A DNA stretch of 64,000 nt from Chrysoperla carnea (GCF_905475395.1 NC_058339.1:36527172-36591171); one strand, 5' to 3'. Numbered from the stretch's first letter, positions 12,025 to 24,657 are shown. Translations and numbers: made by a program. The notes: a model not told the origin generated them from the letters alone.

Positions 12025-14989
12025 TAAATATACATTACGATGATATGAAATGACGAAAAATAATTTATTATGCTTTCATTTACTTAATATTTGCAATTTA
12101 TTTAAAAGCAGTTATCCTCAACCGATCTGAAATTCGACAAGTTAGTTCAGTTCCGATGGCAATGCATTTTAGAACTAAGTTCTTTGTAGCACGTTTGGCG
12201 GATGGGAGGCTGAGCGGGAAAAATTCTCCAGCACCGACCTATTAAATAAATATTTAAAATATACCCATTATGTTGAAATATTAATTGTATTTTCAACGGG
12301 GATATAGTTTTTCGGTAAAAATGCTCGCTCCTCATGCATCAGGTCAAAACTCATTCACGTCAATAGAATTTTGTAACCAACTTTATTATTATTATACAAT
12401 TTTAATAACATTCCTTTATTTTCCCTTTATTAATAATACCTACATAACAGCAAAAGGATCATAGCTCTTACCGGGTATCCTACGACACTTGTCACTATTT
12501 TTTATAGTAGGCATGATATTATCTTCAGTAACACTCACTAGGTTAGCACAGATCGATTAACGTAAGCATCATCAATATGCGCTCACACGTTTGGTCTCTA
12601 TTATGTCACGTAAAAACACCTATACATATATAGACTGATCAACACCTTCCCATTGCTTTGCGCCGCGCAGTCAGGTAAAAAGAATTTATTTGAAGTTTAT
12701 TTAAGCTAGACTACAAAAATTATTTATTTATTTTTTTAAATGTATTTTTTTGGTCGATAGAAAATTTTTATTCATACCTCGAACTTACTATATTATTTAT
12801 TAACAAAATTGACAGATTGGCATAAATTCTTAATGTGTATTTGAAAGCACGCATTATGTGAACGAGATTGAACTTAGCTTTTTAATTTTTAATCTTATGT
12901 TTATTATTACACAATAATAAACTATTGTAATTCAGTCAGCAAATGAAAACTTAGTTCGTTACCTTTAGATTGATAATAATAAATTTGTTAATGAAGGAAA
13001 TTGAGGTTTTCTTAACGTCACTGAAAATCACTTTAATGAAAATTGAATATTTCGTTGTCCGCCTTGTTTGTTAAAAGTTCTTGCAGCACAAGATATTGTA
13101 TGTAAGAAAAAATGATAGGAAGTTTGCAGAAGTTGAAAAAATTTTAAAATACATTCCATATTTCAACTCTTTTGAGACTTGCAAACCATCAACCATTTTT
13201 GATTACCTCTTCTATCGCCAATGAAATTTTTTTTAACAAATTTGGCACACAAAAGATTGTTTAAAGACATGAAAATCGAAAAATTTGACTTCCATCGGTG
13301 ACTTCCAAACTCCTACGTCAATAATCAACTAGGATATTTTTCAACACATTATGGGTGAACGATGAGCGTCCATCCATACTAACTGCAGAAAAAATGATAG
13401 TTTGAAGTTTACGTACAATAATAAACTCTCTTAAAAATATATTGTCGTAGTTTTTTGCAATACTTTATAATGTTCAACACCACTAAGAATATTAAATTAA
13501 TGATCACGAAACAATTTCTATCAACTTTACATTTTATACATTTTTAACCTCCACATAATAGTTCTATTAATTAAAAGTACTAAAATAAAAGTTGAGAACT
13601 GAAATATGGCTACTCTAATTGAGGGAAACTATTTAACAAGAGAAATTTACAAAATTTTAAAAATCCCCGACAAATTTTTCGAGTACGGGACCCTAAACTC
13701 GCCCTTGAAACGTATCTGAGAACACTCTCCGTAAAACTACCTTTCAAACGAAACCAAAAGAAGTTAAAATCGGTTCATCCGTTTAAGCGCTATGATGCTA
13801 CAGACAGACACACACACATTGCGGTCAAACCCCTTTTTTTTAAATTCGGAGGAGTAAAAATAGTTGTCGTCGGATATCCAAAAATTCAAAAGTTTGAAGT
13901 AAGACATTTGATTACAACTATTTTTAATCGAAAACCTTTTAAATGGAATCAAAGGTTTGGTTTTTGCCGATAAGTTATGTCGGATCCATATTCACATCTT
14001 TCACATTTTATTTTATGACTCCCTTTCTTTTAACTCGTAGTCTGGTAGTCTGCCGAGAAAACTTTGGATCGATTTTTAACCCTTTCCCAATCGAGCTAAA
14101 ACTTTGCAGGCAAAGTCGTAGCGATGATAAAAAAAAATTTAACAGACTCGTGACAACCATCAAAAAAAAAAATTTTTCTTTTTCGTTTCAATTGTCTTAT
14201 CTTGTCTTTAGTCAGAAAGATTTGTCGGTGAATGCAAAGTTGATTCTAAAATCGAGAAGCGATAACGTGCTCGTATTATTTTAATTTAGATAAACGACTT
14301 GTTTCAACTCGACTAAGCAGAATTTAAAAAAAAAAAAAACTATATTATGAAGTTGCCATAAATATTTGTTATAAATAGGTACGGTAATCTGTATACTCAG
14401 GTTGTGGGCACTATTTACACCAATTTAGTTTTATGAGGTTTTATTTTCTTCTGCTTGCTGTGAGTTCAAAAGCATGATATGAATATATTATGATAATATA
14501 CAATTTTATGTAGTATTCGATGATCCAAAATCACTTTAAAAACTCACCTGCTTATATTTTCTTAAGAAATTATTCAAACAATCTGGTATAAATAGCAAAC
14601 ATGCTTCTACTTTGAAAAAACTGAAGTTTTGGAAAAAAATTAAAAAAATCCATAAATGACTTTTTCTCAATTTTCGAATTTCAATCAACAATCGAATGAG
14701 CAACAATTTATAGTTCAAATAGTTGTAGGAACGAAACTAGATCAAAGGATTTGGTTATTAATAAAAAAAAGATCGCGGCATGTTATGTAAGTATCAAATA
14801 ACATTTTACTGCAGTTGTATGAATTATATATATCATCTTGATAACTTTAGTCGTTTTTGAGTTATAAACACGTGTAGTTAAACCAAATTTCTAATTTATA
14901 ACATTATAGATGATTATAGATGGAGCAGGTCTATTATCATCATTTTGAACTATAAATTAAAAAATTCTGTAAAAATTTAAAATAGTAAA
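12025..14989. other. Intergenic apart from the repeat at 13.6 kb
   Basis: No coding exon or RNA gene seen. The 113-codon frame at 13943-14284 is Lys/Ser/Phe-rich with Lys runs and resembles noise. Confidence 0.5.
13634..13875 (+). repeat. Interspersed repeat, ATTTACAAAATTTTAAAAA...family, copy 1
   Basis: It shares ATCC.CGACAAATTTTTCG.GTACGG, GAACACTCTCC and a CAGACAGACACACACA microsatellite plus GCGGTCAAAC with 49937-50221. Confidence 0.7.
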
Positions 14990-15148
14990 TGTCAAACAAA
15001 TCATGGCCAACTATTCTGATATACTCAATGAATTATGATTATTTTACAATTAACAAAATTGAAAACTTTGTATATCAAGAGAGGGTGAAGGCTATAAAAC
15101 GGTGGTTTTTATTTTAAAGCCCAGTGAAGCGAGCGGGTATCAATCTAG
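14990..15148 (+). mobile_element. Helitron-type 3' end, partial copy
   Basis: It ends GCCCAGTGAAGCGAGCGGGTATCAATCTAG|T at 15148. Upstream it shares GGTGAAGGCTATAA and GATATACTCAATGAAT with other copies. The 5' border is not clear. Confidence 0.65.
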
Positions 15149-15478
15149 TAATGTTATAAAGACAAACATTTTCAACTTATATTGGAATATATACAAATAA
15201 AGATCTTTGTTTGGAATTTTGTTGTTTAAAGTTTTATCTATGAGACAAAGACTAATTACTGTTTGATATTATAGATGTTACATTTTTAACACATGATGGA
15301 TTTTTAATTACTTAATGTAAATTTTTTGTTTATTCAGTTTTACTTGAGATAAATAAGGGTTTTTCATTGTTTCGATATTCTTATATATTTTCAGTAGTTT
15401 TCCAAGATTTAATTATTCATATTGCTGTATAGATTTTATTCATAATGTTCGTATATTCGTTGATTAACTTTGCAAACT

Positions 15479-15902
15479 TTTATGTACTCTGTGCCCAAAA
15501 AATAAGGTGACATTGTATTTATTTTGAAAATTCTTTATTTATTCTTCCAAACCAATTTCATCCCCTTCAAAGTAATCCCCTCCCGATGTAATGCACTTAC
15601 GCCAACGTATTTCCCAATCTTGGAAACACTGGTTGAAGTTACTTTCCGGGATTGCCTTCAGTTCCGTCTTCGCTGCGGCTTGAATCTCCTCTATCGTATC
15701 AAAACGGTGTCCCCAGAGCGGTCTTTTGAGCTTGCTGAACAGTCAGAAGTCGCACGGTGCCAGATCAGGTGTATACGGTGGTTGCGGAACGATATGGGTT
15801 GAGTTTTGGACGAAATGATCACGAATTATGAGTGCAGTATGGGATGGTGCATTATCGTGGTGTAAAAACCATGAATTGTCTTTCCACAATTCCGGCGCTT
15901 TT
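15479..15902 (-). mobile_element. Mariner fossil (3' part of a DD34D mariner with one end)
   Basis: The plus-strand end TGTACTCTGTGCCCAAAAAATAAGG, preceded by TA, looks like a mariner terminal repeat. Next to it, on the minus strand, lies the C-terminal third of a mariner transposase. Similarity stops near 15902, so the 5' two thirds and the other end are missing. Confidence 0.75.
15539..15902 (-). pseudogene. Mariner transposase C-terminal fragment with one stop
   Basis: About 120 codons read KAPELWKDNSWFLHHDNAPS, PPYTPDLAPCDF, then TGA where mariner has an aromatic residue, then LFSKLKRPLWG and RWRKCITSGGDYFEGD, ending at TAA 15541-15539. The second and third catalytic aspartates (HHDNAPSH and APCDF) are 34 residues apart, the D34D mark of true mariners. 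The first Asp lies in the lost part. The frame is otherwise uninterrupted, which suggests a fairly young or slowly decaying copy. Confidence 0.88.
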
Positions 15903-16760
15903 ATATAGTTTAACCGTTCCAAAGCTTTTTAGAAATCTAATCTTTTTGATCTATAACAGCAATTGAAAATTAAAACAAAGAATCCGTTTTCTGACTTTCT
16001 GAAAATTGTATATTTTCTATTTTGAGTATTTAGTGAAATTTTTTTATATTTGTTATTCAGTATCTTTATTAGAATTTTAAAAACTTGATGTTCTTCAAGT
16101 TTTCGCCATCTATTTACTTTATAACTAAATTCTCTACTAATTTCCATGAACAATAAATTTTTAATAAAATCATAAAATTTAATTACTTGAAATTAATTTT
16201 AAAAGTTTCTTTATGGATATAATAATGAAAATATTAAAGTTTTTTAAACACATTATGCTTTTTTTTACTCTGTTAAACAATGTTTTTTATGACTATGTAA
16301 CGTGTTAAACTCACTTACTAGTGGTGTCCTTTGAATTCATAACGAGCTATGGTGAATTTGGCTTCTAGGGTCCCGTTCTATAAATTTCTGATATACTTAT
16401 TTATAAATTAATCGTAAATTTACCCAGAAATATATCAAAATATTAAGTTTAATATATAAAAATATAATAAGTTTTATCAAAAAAATGATCAAGGGATAAA
16501 AATATTCTAGTTAAAAAGTGAATTTTAATATTATTAAATTCTTGAAGAGCACTCTAGGAGAAAAAAATGCCTTATGATAAGAGAGACATTTCAAATAATA
16601 TATTCCTCATTAAAATTCAATATTTTTAGACTTACAGAAAAAATGATCGGATAATAAAATCAAGAAAAATTGATTTCCTATAACTTTCATTTTGTATTTA
16701 TATTTCCGTTTTTCAAAAAAAAACGCCAAATTTCAACTTTTATGTTTTCTTTTCGAACAT

Positions 16761-16792
<32 letters not shown>

Positions 16793-16793
16793 T
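16761..16793. repeat. (GATA)n microsatellite, LINE tail
   Basis: About eight GATA units directly beside the 14-bp target duplication; functionally the 3' tail of the minus-strand LINE. Confidence 0.9.
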
Positions 16794-17010
16794 TTTATTT
16801 GTAAATCGACAATCGTCATTACAAAGAAGTTTGGCATATAGATACAAAAATTTAAAAAAAAAAAAGAAAAGGAAAAAAAAAGTATTAACATTATAAAAAT
16901 AGAAAAAAAAAAAGAAAAAAGTACGGTAAATATATACGAAAAAGGCCTTAATGGATTCTACTAATCTGTTGCATAAAGGAAAAAGACACAAAAATTTGAG
17001 TAACTAGAGT

Positions 17011-17480
17011 TCACTCATTCAAGATGAATGACCGTGTTCGCAAAGCTCCCTCGACAAAGGAGCATAAGTTATTTAGGTGGTCAAGATTGGCGACATTCAA
17101 TAGGAGCGGTGCAAAATTTTCAGGCTCTATCGTTACGGATAACGTTTGCATGTTCTTTTTCAGGTAATGGAGTCGTAGTCCACTGTAAATGGGACATTCA
17201 ATTAGAAAATGGTACAAAGTTGCCATCTTGCCCAAATTACAAATACTACAAATTTAGTTCGGGTACCATTTGTAGCCATTTCCATTACAATAAAAGCTGA
17301 TTCTTACATCGTTTGTTGTTCGTACTTGAAACAGTATTCTTAGTTTCTTGATTGACGAACACAGAAGTGACATGTTGTCTTGAGTGTGGTTAATTAAACG
17401 GTACATAGGGCTATATTTCGAATCAACAATACGCTTCATATCGTCATTTTGATGCAAATTATATAAATCGTTTACAAGTA
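17011..17480 (-). pseudogene. LINE ORF2 remnant, part 3: C-terminal tail with CxxC-H-C element
   Basis: The frame VNDLYNLHQNDDMKRIV runs to a TAA at 17254-17256 and continues in the same frame as CSICNLGKM...HFLIEC, the C-x2-C...H-x4-C element near the end of such proteins, then about 60 more codons to 17011. So a nonsense codon, not a frameshift, breaks this part. The stretch 16794-17010 is the AT-rich 3' untranslated region. Confidence 0.8.
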
Positions 17481-17483
17481 CAT

Positions 17484-18550
17484 TTATATATATAGTATTC
17501 TTTTAATTAACCCAATATTCTGCGTAAGCCACAAATCCTCTCGATCAATACTGATAAAAAGATTTTTAATTTGAGTTACCCAGTTAAGTTTTATACAATT
17601 ATTATTCGTTTCATCGAGATTAAGTAATCTGTTGTAGCATATGCGAGGGAGTCTGTCATTGGGCATAGATAATATTTTATGTAACCAATTGAGAGCTCGC
17701 TTGAAAGTATAAACAATTACTTTTTGAAGTTGAAATTCCGTGCGAATAATGTAACCCGGTGTTGTAATATTTAGAGCAAACAGAGATTTGATAAGTTTAA
17801 CTTGACATTTCTCAATTATATCAGGGTACCTCAGTGCCCAAATTTCCGCAGCATAAAGAAGGACACTTAATATTAGTGAGGAATACAATTGCTTTATAGT
17901 ATCAAGAGATAGCGATTTGGTTCTGAAAATAATTGATTTTAAATTGACCATTGCTAGGTTAGCTTTACTGACCATTTTGTTAGCTGCGTTTAAAAACATT
18001 CCAGACGAAGAGAAAGAAACACCCAAATAATTATATTCCTTAACAATTTCTAAGGTATTTGATTTGTAAAAAAATTGTAGATTGTTTGGTAATCTTCCGG
18101 AGCGTCTAAATACTACTATTTTCGTTTTATTTGTGTTGACTGTGAGCTTATTCTTATCGCAATACTCCTCCAGTGCATTTAATGCTTTCTGTAGTTTGTG
18201 AGGGGCAGAACTAAATAAGACTAAATCGTCGGCATAAAATAAATCAGTTATGTCGGTGTGACTATCGATATTAACGCCTCCTACTCCTTTCGAAATCACA
18301 AATTTTCCGAAATCAACTAAAAACAAAGAAAAAAGTAAGGGCGAAAGGGACTCTCCCTGAAGCACACCCTTTGTGACGTGTATAGGACTGAGGGACTTGT
18401 TATTTACCTGCAAAATCATATTAGCGTTTTCGTAGAAATTTTTTATTATTCTAATTAATTTTGGGGATACTCCTAATGTTTGTAACTTTAGCCACAATAG
18501 ATTATGGTCAACTGAGTCAAATGCCGATTTAAAATCAATATAGTTTGTTT
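17484..18550 (-). pseudogene. LINE ORF2 remnant, part 2: RT palm with YADD
   Basis: After the frameshift the frame reads YIDFKSAFDSVDHN (motif A with its Asp), GVLQGESLSPLLFSLF (motif B), LFYADDLVLFS (motif C) and YNYLGVSFSSSG, then the thumb with LLYAAEIWALRYP. All catalytic aspartates are present; damage lies only at the frame junctions. It ends at a second frameshift near 17490, after which the frame of the next entry follows. Confidence 0.92.
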
Positions 18551-19864
18551 TTCGGTAACCTTAAGTGATTGGCTATAACACATGAAAGGATAAATACATT
18601 GTCCACACATCCTCGTCCTTTTCGAAATCCCGTTTGAGTCTCCGGTAAAATTTGGTTTTCCTCAACCCAGTTGCTGATTCTATTGCATAAGATTTGAGTA
18701 AAAACTTTTGCTATAGTGTTTATTAAAGAAATGCCACGATAATTATTCAAATTATTGGGATCGCCTTTTTTGTGCAGTAAAATCATTTTTAAATTTGCCC
18801 ACTTATTTGGAATTTTTTCATTAATAAATATATTGTTAAAAAATCTTAATATATATTCTTTTCCCTCTAGTGAAATAAATTTAAAAAATTCATAGGGAAT
18901 CCCATCGACACCAGGGGACTTGCCGTTTTTGCATTTACTTAAAACCCTATCTAATTCCTCTAATTCTATATTACGGTCAAGTTCGGGATTATGACTAGTA
19001 ACTAGCAGATTAGGAATTACTTCATAAGGAAAATCGACATTGTAAAACGATTTAAAGTGATTTTCCCAATCCTGCACATCTATAGGATTAACTGGCCTAG
19101 ACTTGTAATTAAAATGACGAATGGCTTCCCAGAACTCTTTAGGATTATGACTATTAATAATCTTTTTTGATAATTCCTGCAAATGATTTTGTTTTGTCAT
19201 TTTAACCAATGATTTATAATTTTTTTTTTTTGTATCAAGATATGCTTGGATTTGTTCTTCTGCAAATTTGTCTTTCCTACATCTTCGCAGTGCTTGTCGA
19301 ACTTCTTTTCTTAGGTTTCGACAGTCTGTATTAAACCAGGACTTAGAGTCCGCTCTTGCCCCAGCCCCAATGCATACACGTTTACACATTTGTAAACTTT
19401 CTGCGGTGTTTTTTATAGCCTCAGTTAAATAATTACATATTGTATCAGAATCTGATACATCTAAGGTCAAAGGATCTGAAAGTTTTTTATCTAATTCATT
19501 ATTTACTAGACTTTTATATTGTTCAGAACAACTTTCTACCCAAATAAATTTATACTGGAAATATTTAATACTTTTAGCATGTTCCACTTCGTGGTAATTG
19601 AGATCAACATCGATAGTCACTCGATACGGAAGATGAGAGGATATAAGATCATTATTGCAAGAAAGGCCTGAGTCACAAATACGGTAGGTAAAACCGGAAT
19701 TTATCCAGCAAAGGTCAATGACAGACTTACCCCTACTAGAAACGTATGTAAACTGTGCCGGATTGTCACTTATGGTTCGTCCATTAAGAACATACTAGCC
19801 ATAGTATGTTCATTTTCTTCCATAAAACTTACTAGCTGTCTTCCTCTAGAATCAATGTAACTGT
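18535..19864 (-). pseudogene. LINE ORF2 remnant, part 1: endonuclease end and RT N-terminal half
   Basis: Starting at about 19864 the frame shows DSRGRQLVSFMEE, then shifts and reads NGRTISDNPAQFTYVSSRGK and SVIDLCWIN, the C-terminal part of an AP-like endonuclease; the usual SDH is SSH here. From 19620 one long frame of 361 codons runs through a linker (KSWFNTDCRNLRK) into the RT fingers: GKSPGVDGIPYEFFK, LLHKKGD, NYRGISL and QTGFRKGRGC. It ends at a frameshift in a run of A at about 18550, just before motif A. Confidence 0.9.
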
Positions 19865-19999
19865 CCATGTTAGATTCTTTTCGAACATAAAACAAGCAAA
19901 TCAAAATTTTGAGCATTCTTCCTCAAAATTCCTCCTTGCTACACTCCAAGTCATATCACGAAACAAAGATTTAACGACAAAGACACACATATCCATAAA

Positions 20000-20626
20000 A
20001 TTTTTATACCATGTTAATATGAAATATGCATAGTATATTAAGTTTAGTCTCAAGTTTGTAACGCATGAAAATATTGATGCCACGAAAAAAATTTTGGTTT
20101 AGGAGTTCATAGAATCACCTAATTAGTCCGTTTCCGTCTGTCCGTCTATCCGTCTATCCGTCTATCCGTCTGCCCGTCTGTTTGTCCGTAAGCATCACAA
20201 CTCAAAAACGAAAAGAGATACCAAGCTGAAATTTTTATAGCGTGCTTAGACCGTAAAAAGTGAGGTCTAGTTCGTAAATGAGCTACATAGGTCAATTGGG
20301 TCTTGGGTCCGTAGGACCCATATTGTAAACCGTTAGAGATAGAACAAAAGTTTAGTGTACAAAATGTTTCTTATAAAAAAATAAACAACTTTTGTTTGAA
20401 ACATTTTTTGTAAACATCATTGCTTACCCACGAGGGCGCTAATTAGGTGCAAATTTTATAGTATGGATTAATATGGGAATATCAGTTATGTGTGTGTGGA
20501 TATTGAAGAGTGGATATCTTTCTTTATTTACGTGACGTCAAAAAAAAAACGATTACGTCATCAACCTTGTCTATACATGGTATTTCAACAATTAACTCAG
20601 TCAATTGTTTGTTTTAACTTGTTTTA
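20000..20626 (-). repeat. AACAAGT family, near full-length copy
   Basis: In reverse it begins AACAAGTTAAAACAAACAATTG and ends at GGTATAAAAA. It carries a GTCCGTCTATCC microsatellite at 20130-20190. It is the best preserved copy. Confidence 0.75.
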
Positions 20627-22670
20627 AATAATATTTACGCATATATCACCGTTAAACGTATCTAGTAAAATTTTATCATAAGATTTTTTGTTTCATTTTC
20701 AAGGTGAAAACATTAACTTTCTATCTTACTTTCCGAAAGTTAAAAAACAGTATAATACACATAAAACCTAATTCTTGTTAATGGTTTTAAATTTAAATTC
20801 CTTGTTTAAAAAAAATTATAGAAAAAGTGAATTAAGTTTTATAGTATTAAAAAGTTGAAATATCTATTTATTCGTTGGCTAATTCGGGTAAATGGATTGT
20901 ACAGAGTTAGTCATATATTTCTATATTTATTTCAAAATAATTCCAACATGTATCTTTAGGCATTAAAGGTTTACGAAACTGGACCTGAATTTAGTTAGTC
21001 ATAATATTTCCCAATAAAAAAATTATCTTAATGAAAGTTGATATCTTAGAAAGGACACTTGTGATAAAAATCGTACTTTTTATCAATACCCCTAGGGTCG
21101 TTAAAAATTCAACTCAATTTCACAAGTATTCAATCTTTACCTGTATCCCTTATCAGTTATGGATTAGTTGACTTTTAAATGAGCTGCAAGTGCGAATTCA
21201 AATTCATGGCGAACTATTCATGGCAATCTATTCATGGCGACCTACTTTCGGATTATCGGAAAATCATATTTGCTATGGACATTTGTAGATTATAAGCACT
21301 TCCCAAAATGTTGGGGATGATAGATTTAAATGAGACAACAACAATTTGAATAGAATTCCTGCTCAATGTAATCAGTTTTCGAAGAAAACGTTACAAAAGA
21401 AAATTTTTGGATTTTTACTAAAAAAAATTATATGCATGCCAAAGACAACCCTTGCTGTTTAATGAAATTCTGCCGAATCTATTCAGTTGCTGACAAAATT
21501 TCCCAATAAAATAATATTGTTAATATTTTTCCAAAAAATTCTATCGTTGATATATGACCCAACCACTTCCATGACAAAATAGTTTAGATGGTAGATGAAA
21601 ATGCGACACTCTGTATTTAAAACAGGTTTATACTCTCAACTTCTTTCAGGCATCGTTTAATGGTAGACCAAGAAGATATCGAAACAAGTCTGACATAATA
21701 ATTTTAAATCCATTTGAGAGTTTCTAAAATATTTATCTTAACGACAACTAAAAAGAAAAACACAATTTGTTCGAAAGAAAACTCAATACAGAATCAATAA
21801 TCCATCCTCAATAATCCTGTACGGTGTACAGATAAATATATAGGTAGGTTAGAAACCTCTGTGTACAGGGTGTACCAAAATTAATAGCCAATAATAAAGG
21901 GGATAGGGTGAGCCGAAATAAATAATTAGGTATAGGAATTTGTGCCGGGGAGTCGCTTCCCTTCGTAACTACCGGTGGAAAAGGTTATTGGATCTTGTTC
22001 CGGATAAAATTTGTTGGTATTTTTATGAAAAAGATTTTTATAAACTTTTGTTTTATCTTTTACAGATTGTGAGAGATACAGCAAAACTATTAAAGATTTA
22101 AAGAACTATTGAAGGAAATGGAAAAACTACCTTCAAATATGTTAATATTCTATGAATTTCCAGTCTTGAATGGTTTTATCCACAAATATACAGGCTAATG
22201 ACAATAAACATGAAACCTCTACGTGTTATAGTTATTGTAGTTCATATATAGAGGTATAGAAAAAGCTTTCTACGTTGTGACAAAACATATAGAATTTAAA
22301 GAGCTTCTGCTTCGTTTTCATCCTTGTTTAAACAAAAAACTACATTACTATTTGGTCATTTTAGTTACAAGTCTTTTACTTAACTAAAGTTTTCTCACAA
22401 ACATAATAAAACTACAATATAATGGTTTAGTAACTATCTAAGCTGTTGTCTTCACAGCATCAAATGCAAGGTAATGATTTCAGCTCGTAGCATTGCACGT
22501 ACACAATGCTCCAAACATTATTCAACCATTTTAATTGCAAATTTTTTTTCTCTTCACACATAAGAGATCATTCAAAAATTACGCCACACATTAAAAGGAG
22601 GGAAGGGAGTACACAAAATGTGACAAGGGACAGCGGGTTCAAAATCTTTCTGACATGATAAAGTTTTGTT

Positions 22671-23040
22671 CTATCTCAAACGGCTTACAAGATGGTTTCT
22701 TTTTCATTTGATTGAATGAGCAAAAAATTCTAGAATTCTAGAAAGTATTTTCAGGCATTTTTTTGCTTTTCTAGAATGTTATTTTCATAAAACCACTAGT
22801 TGAAGTTAACCGGAAAATTTTCAACTCAATTTTTTTTAATAGTTTTGGAGAAAATCGACACCAAAATTTTCCACCTCACAAGTTTCGCCCTAACGGGTAA
22901 ACAGTGATCATTACGAAATAATAATTCAAATAAAAGTTGTTAATTTGTTTATAAGGAATAACTTTTACATTTAAACTTTCTTTCTATCTCTGACGGTTTA
23001 CAAAACGGATACTTTTTCATTTGATTTAATGAGCAAAAAA
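22671..23040 (+). repeat. AACAAGT-family internal fragment with a direct repeat
   Basis: GGGTAAACAGTGATCATTACG and CTTTCTATCTCTGACGGTTTAC match the family interior. The segment TATCTC..ACGGCTTACAA.ATGG...TTTTTCATTTGATT.AATGAGC occurs twice, at about 22671-22730 and 22985-23040, as a direct repeat. Confidence 0.55.
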
Positions 23041-23448
23041 AATTATATTTTAAAATTTTCATATCTTGGTCAATTTTGACGATAGAAAATCGAAAACTTG
23101 CAAAAATGTACACAAAATACTTCAGCTAAAATTTTTATTTGAACTTTTTTTTATTTAATGCATAGTTTTTTTGTAGAAAACTAATTAAAACACTCAAGTA
23201 ACCCAGAAAAATGAGGGTTAGGTACGCTCCGGAGATGTCGACTTTTTTACAACCTATAATAAACACTGCGGGAAATTTCAAAAATGCATTAATTTTTTCC
23301 TTTTTACCATGATATTTAATTTAATTTTGTTTTTAATTTCAACCTATAAATGTAAAATATAATTTTTTTAATTTTTATTCTATTAACTGTTTTAATTTTT
23401 TTGAATTAATGTTTACATTTCTTTTTGTGTTTATATGTTTTATTTCAG

Positions 23449-23507
23449 TGTACCTGGATGGCTGGTATTATCCTTATAATGCACAATCCTTGAACAATAT
23501 TTCTTGA
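23449..23507 (+). CDS. Very short terminal-exon-like island
   Basis: A strong pyrimidine-rich acceptor (TTTTATTTCAG) is followed by YLDGWYYPYNAQSLNNIS and a TGA stop at 23505-23507, then AATAAA at 23535-23540. Acceptor, protein-like codons and poly-A signal are in the right order, but 19 codons is little and chance is a fair alternative. No upstream exon was recognised. Confidence 0.22.
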
Positions 23508-24036
23508 CCTATAAGTCAGTCGTATCAGTCGTTTAATAAAATAGAGATTCTTTGGTCGTTACCTACTTTTTTTTAATAATTTTTTAGATTCCTTGTATTA
23601 ATATTAATAAGTTATAATACATACTCTCGAAGATATTGAGCTTAATTATTAATATTTTCATCAAAATAAAGTCTGAGTCTATTTCTGAATTTAGAGGATC
23701 GAGCGCGAATTCTGAATGAAAGTGGCAGCTGGGACAGAAATAATAATTGTCTAGAGTAAAAAATATTTTCTAGAGTAATTTTGACTCAAAAAATAACAAT
23801 ACCAAAAAAATAAAATAAAATCAAAAGAATGCATTATTCGACTTCATAACAAGTTCAATTATTATAAAGGATACCTTCAAATCCTTATTTGATGATATAA
23901 GATTGGCTAAATATTGTACTCAGGAAATGTGTATTGGAATGTGAAAACCACACTTGTGTGATGTTAGTCGATATTGTAATATCGTTAATTCAAACATTAA
24001 TTTGATGTAATTTGTTATTTTAATGTAACACCATAC

Positions 24037-24651
24037 TACGGAAGCCTGAATGGCTCACTGTCAATTTATGAGAAAGTGGCGCTACACTAGCTTATTTTTT
24101 AAACGTGTACTACCCACAAGTATAAAACCAACTTTTAAAAAAGTTACTAGTTCACTTTCAAGTGCACTTGTGACTTGTTACATTATGGAAACGAACCTTT
24201 TTAAAAGTGTCACTCGGTGATGACTATCCTTTAATTAGACACTACCGAAGCTGTCTGAAATTGTTAATAATGAAATACATGTTCGGATTTAATAATAATA
24301 TGATACTGTTTATAATTTGTCTTATGTTTTAAAATTTTCTTTAGTATTATTTAAAAAATATAATGCTTTAATTGTTGATGTTTTTCTTTTGCATCTGCAC
24401 ATTTCTAATTTCTAACCTTTAAAAATATTATTAAGTGTTTATTATGACGTTTAATTAGAAATCTACACATAACAAATTCCGACACCTTCCAAGAGGTTCG
24501 TTTCCATAATGTCACAAATGCACTTGTTGAAGGTGAACTGGTGACTTTTTTAAAAGTTGGTTTTATAATTGTGGGTAGTACACATTTAAAAAATAAGCTA
24601 GTGTAGCGCCACTTTCTCATAAATTGACAGTGATCCATTCAGACTTCCGTA
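24037..24651. mobile_element. 615-bp element with about 180-bp terminal inverted repeats
   Basis: The ends are TACGGAAGCCTGAATGG and its near-complement CCATTCAGACTTCCGTA. The arms stay aligned through GAGAAAGTGGCGCTACACTA and ACCAACTTTTAAAAAAGT to about 24215. CCATAC lies directly outside on both sides (24031-24036 and 24652-24657), a possible 6-bp duplication; alternatively TA is the duplication and the ends start at CGGAAG. No transposase frame. Confidence 0.85.
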
Positions 24652-24657
24652 CCATAC

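Larger units (their letters stand above)
16761..19874 (-). mobile_element. 5'-truncated non-LTR retrotransposon (LINE), 3.1 kb, 14-bp TSD
   Basis: The element reads on the minus strand. Both sides carry the perfect 14-bp duplication TTCTTTTCGAACAT, at 16747-16760 and 19875-19888. The 3' end is a (GATA)n tract, (TATC)n in element orientation, at 16761-16793, used as tail in place of poly-A. The 5' end starts inside the AP-type endonuclease domain, so the copy is 5'-truncated. Two frameshifts in ORF2 and at least one stop show it is dead. The clade is unresolved among I/jockey/R1/LOA-like groups; the tail differs from that of the LINE at 62.5 kb, so they are different families. Confidence 0.95.
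20627..24030. other. Intergenic with repeat fragments
   Basis: Apart from the family fragment at 22.7-23.0 kb and the short exon-like island at 23449, nothing is supported. Confidence 0.5.

Noticed and set aside
13943..14284. 113-codon frame
   Set aside because: Longest frame outside known genes here but Lys/Ser/Phe noise with homopolymer Lys; no family resemblance.
15524..15802. 92-codon plus-strand frame
   Set aside because: Antisense shadow of the mariner transposase fragment, which shows the real motifs on the minus strand.
17028..17300. 90-codon plus-strand frame
   Set aside because: Antisense shadow of the LINE C-terminal region.
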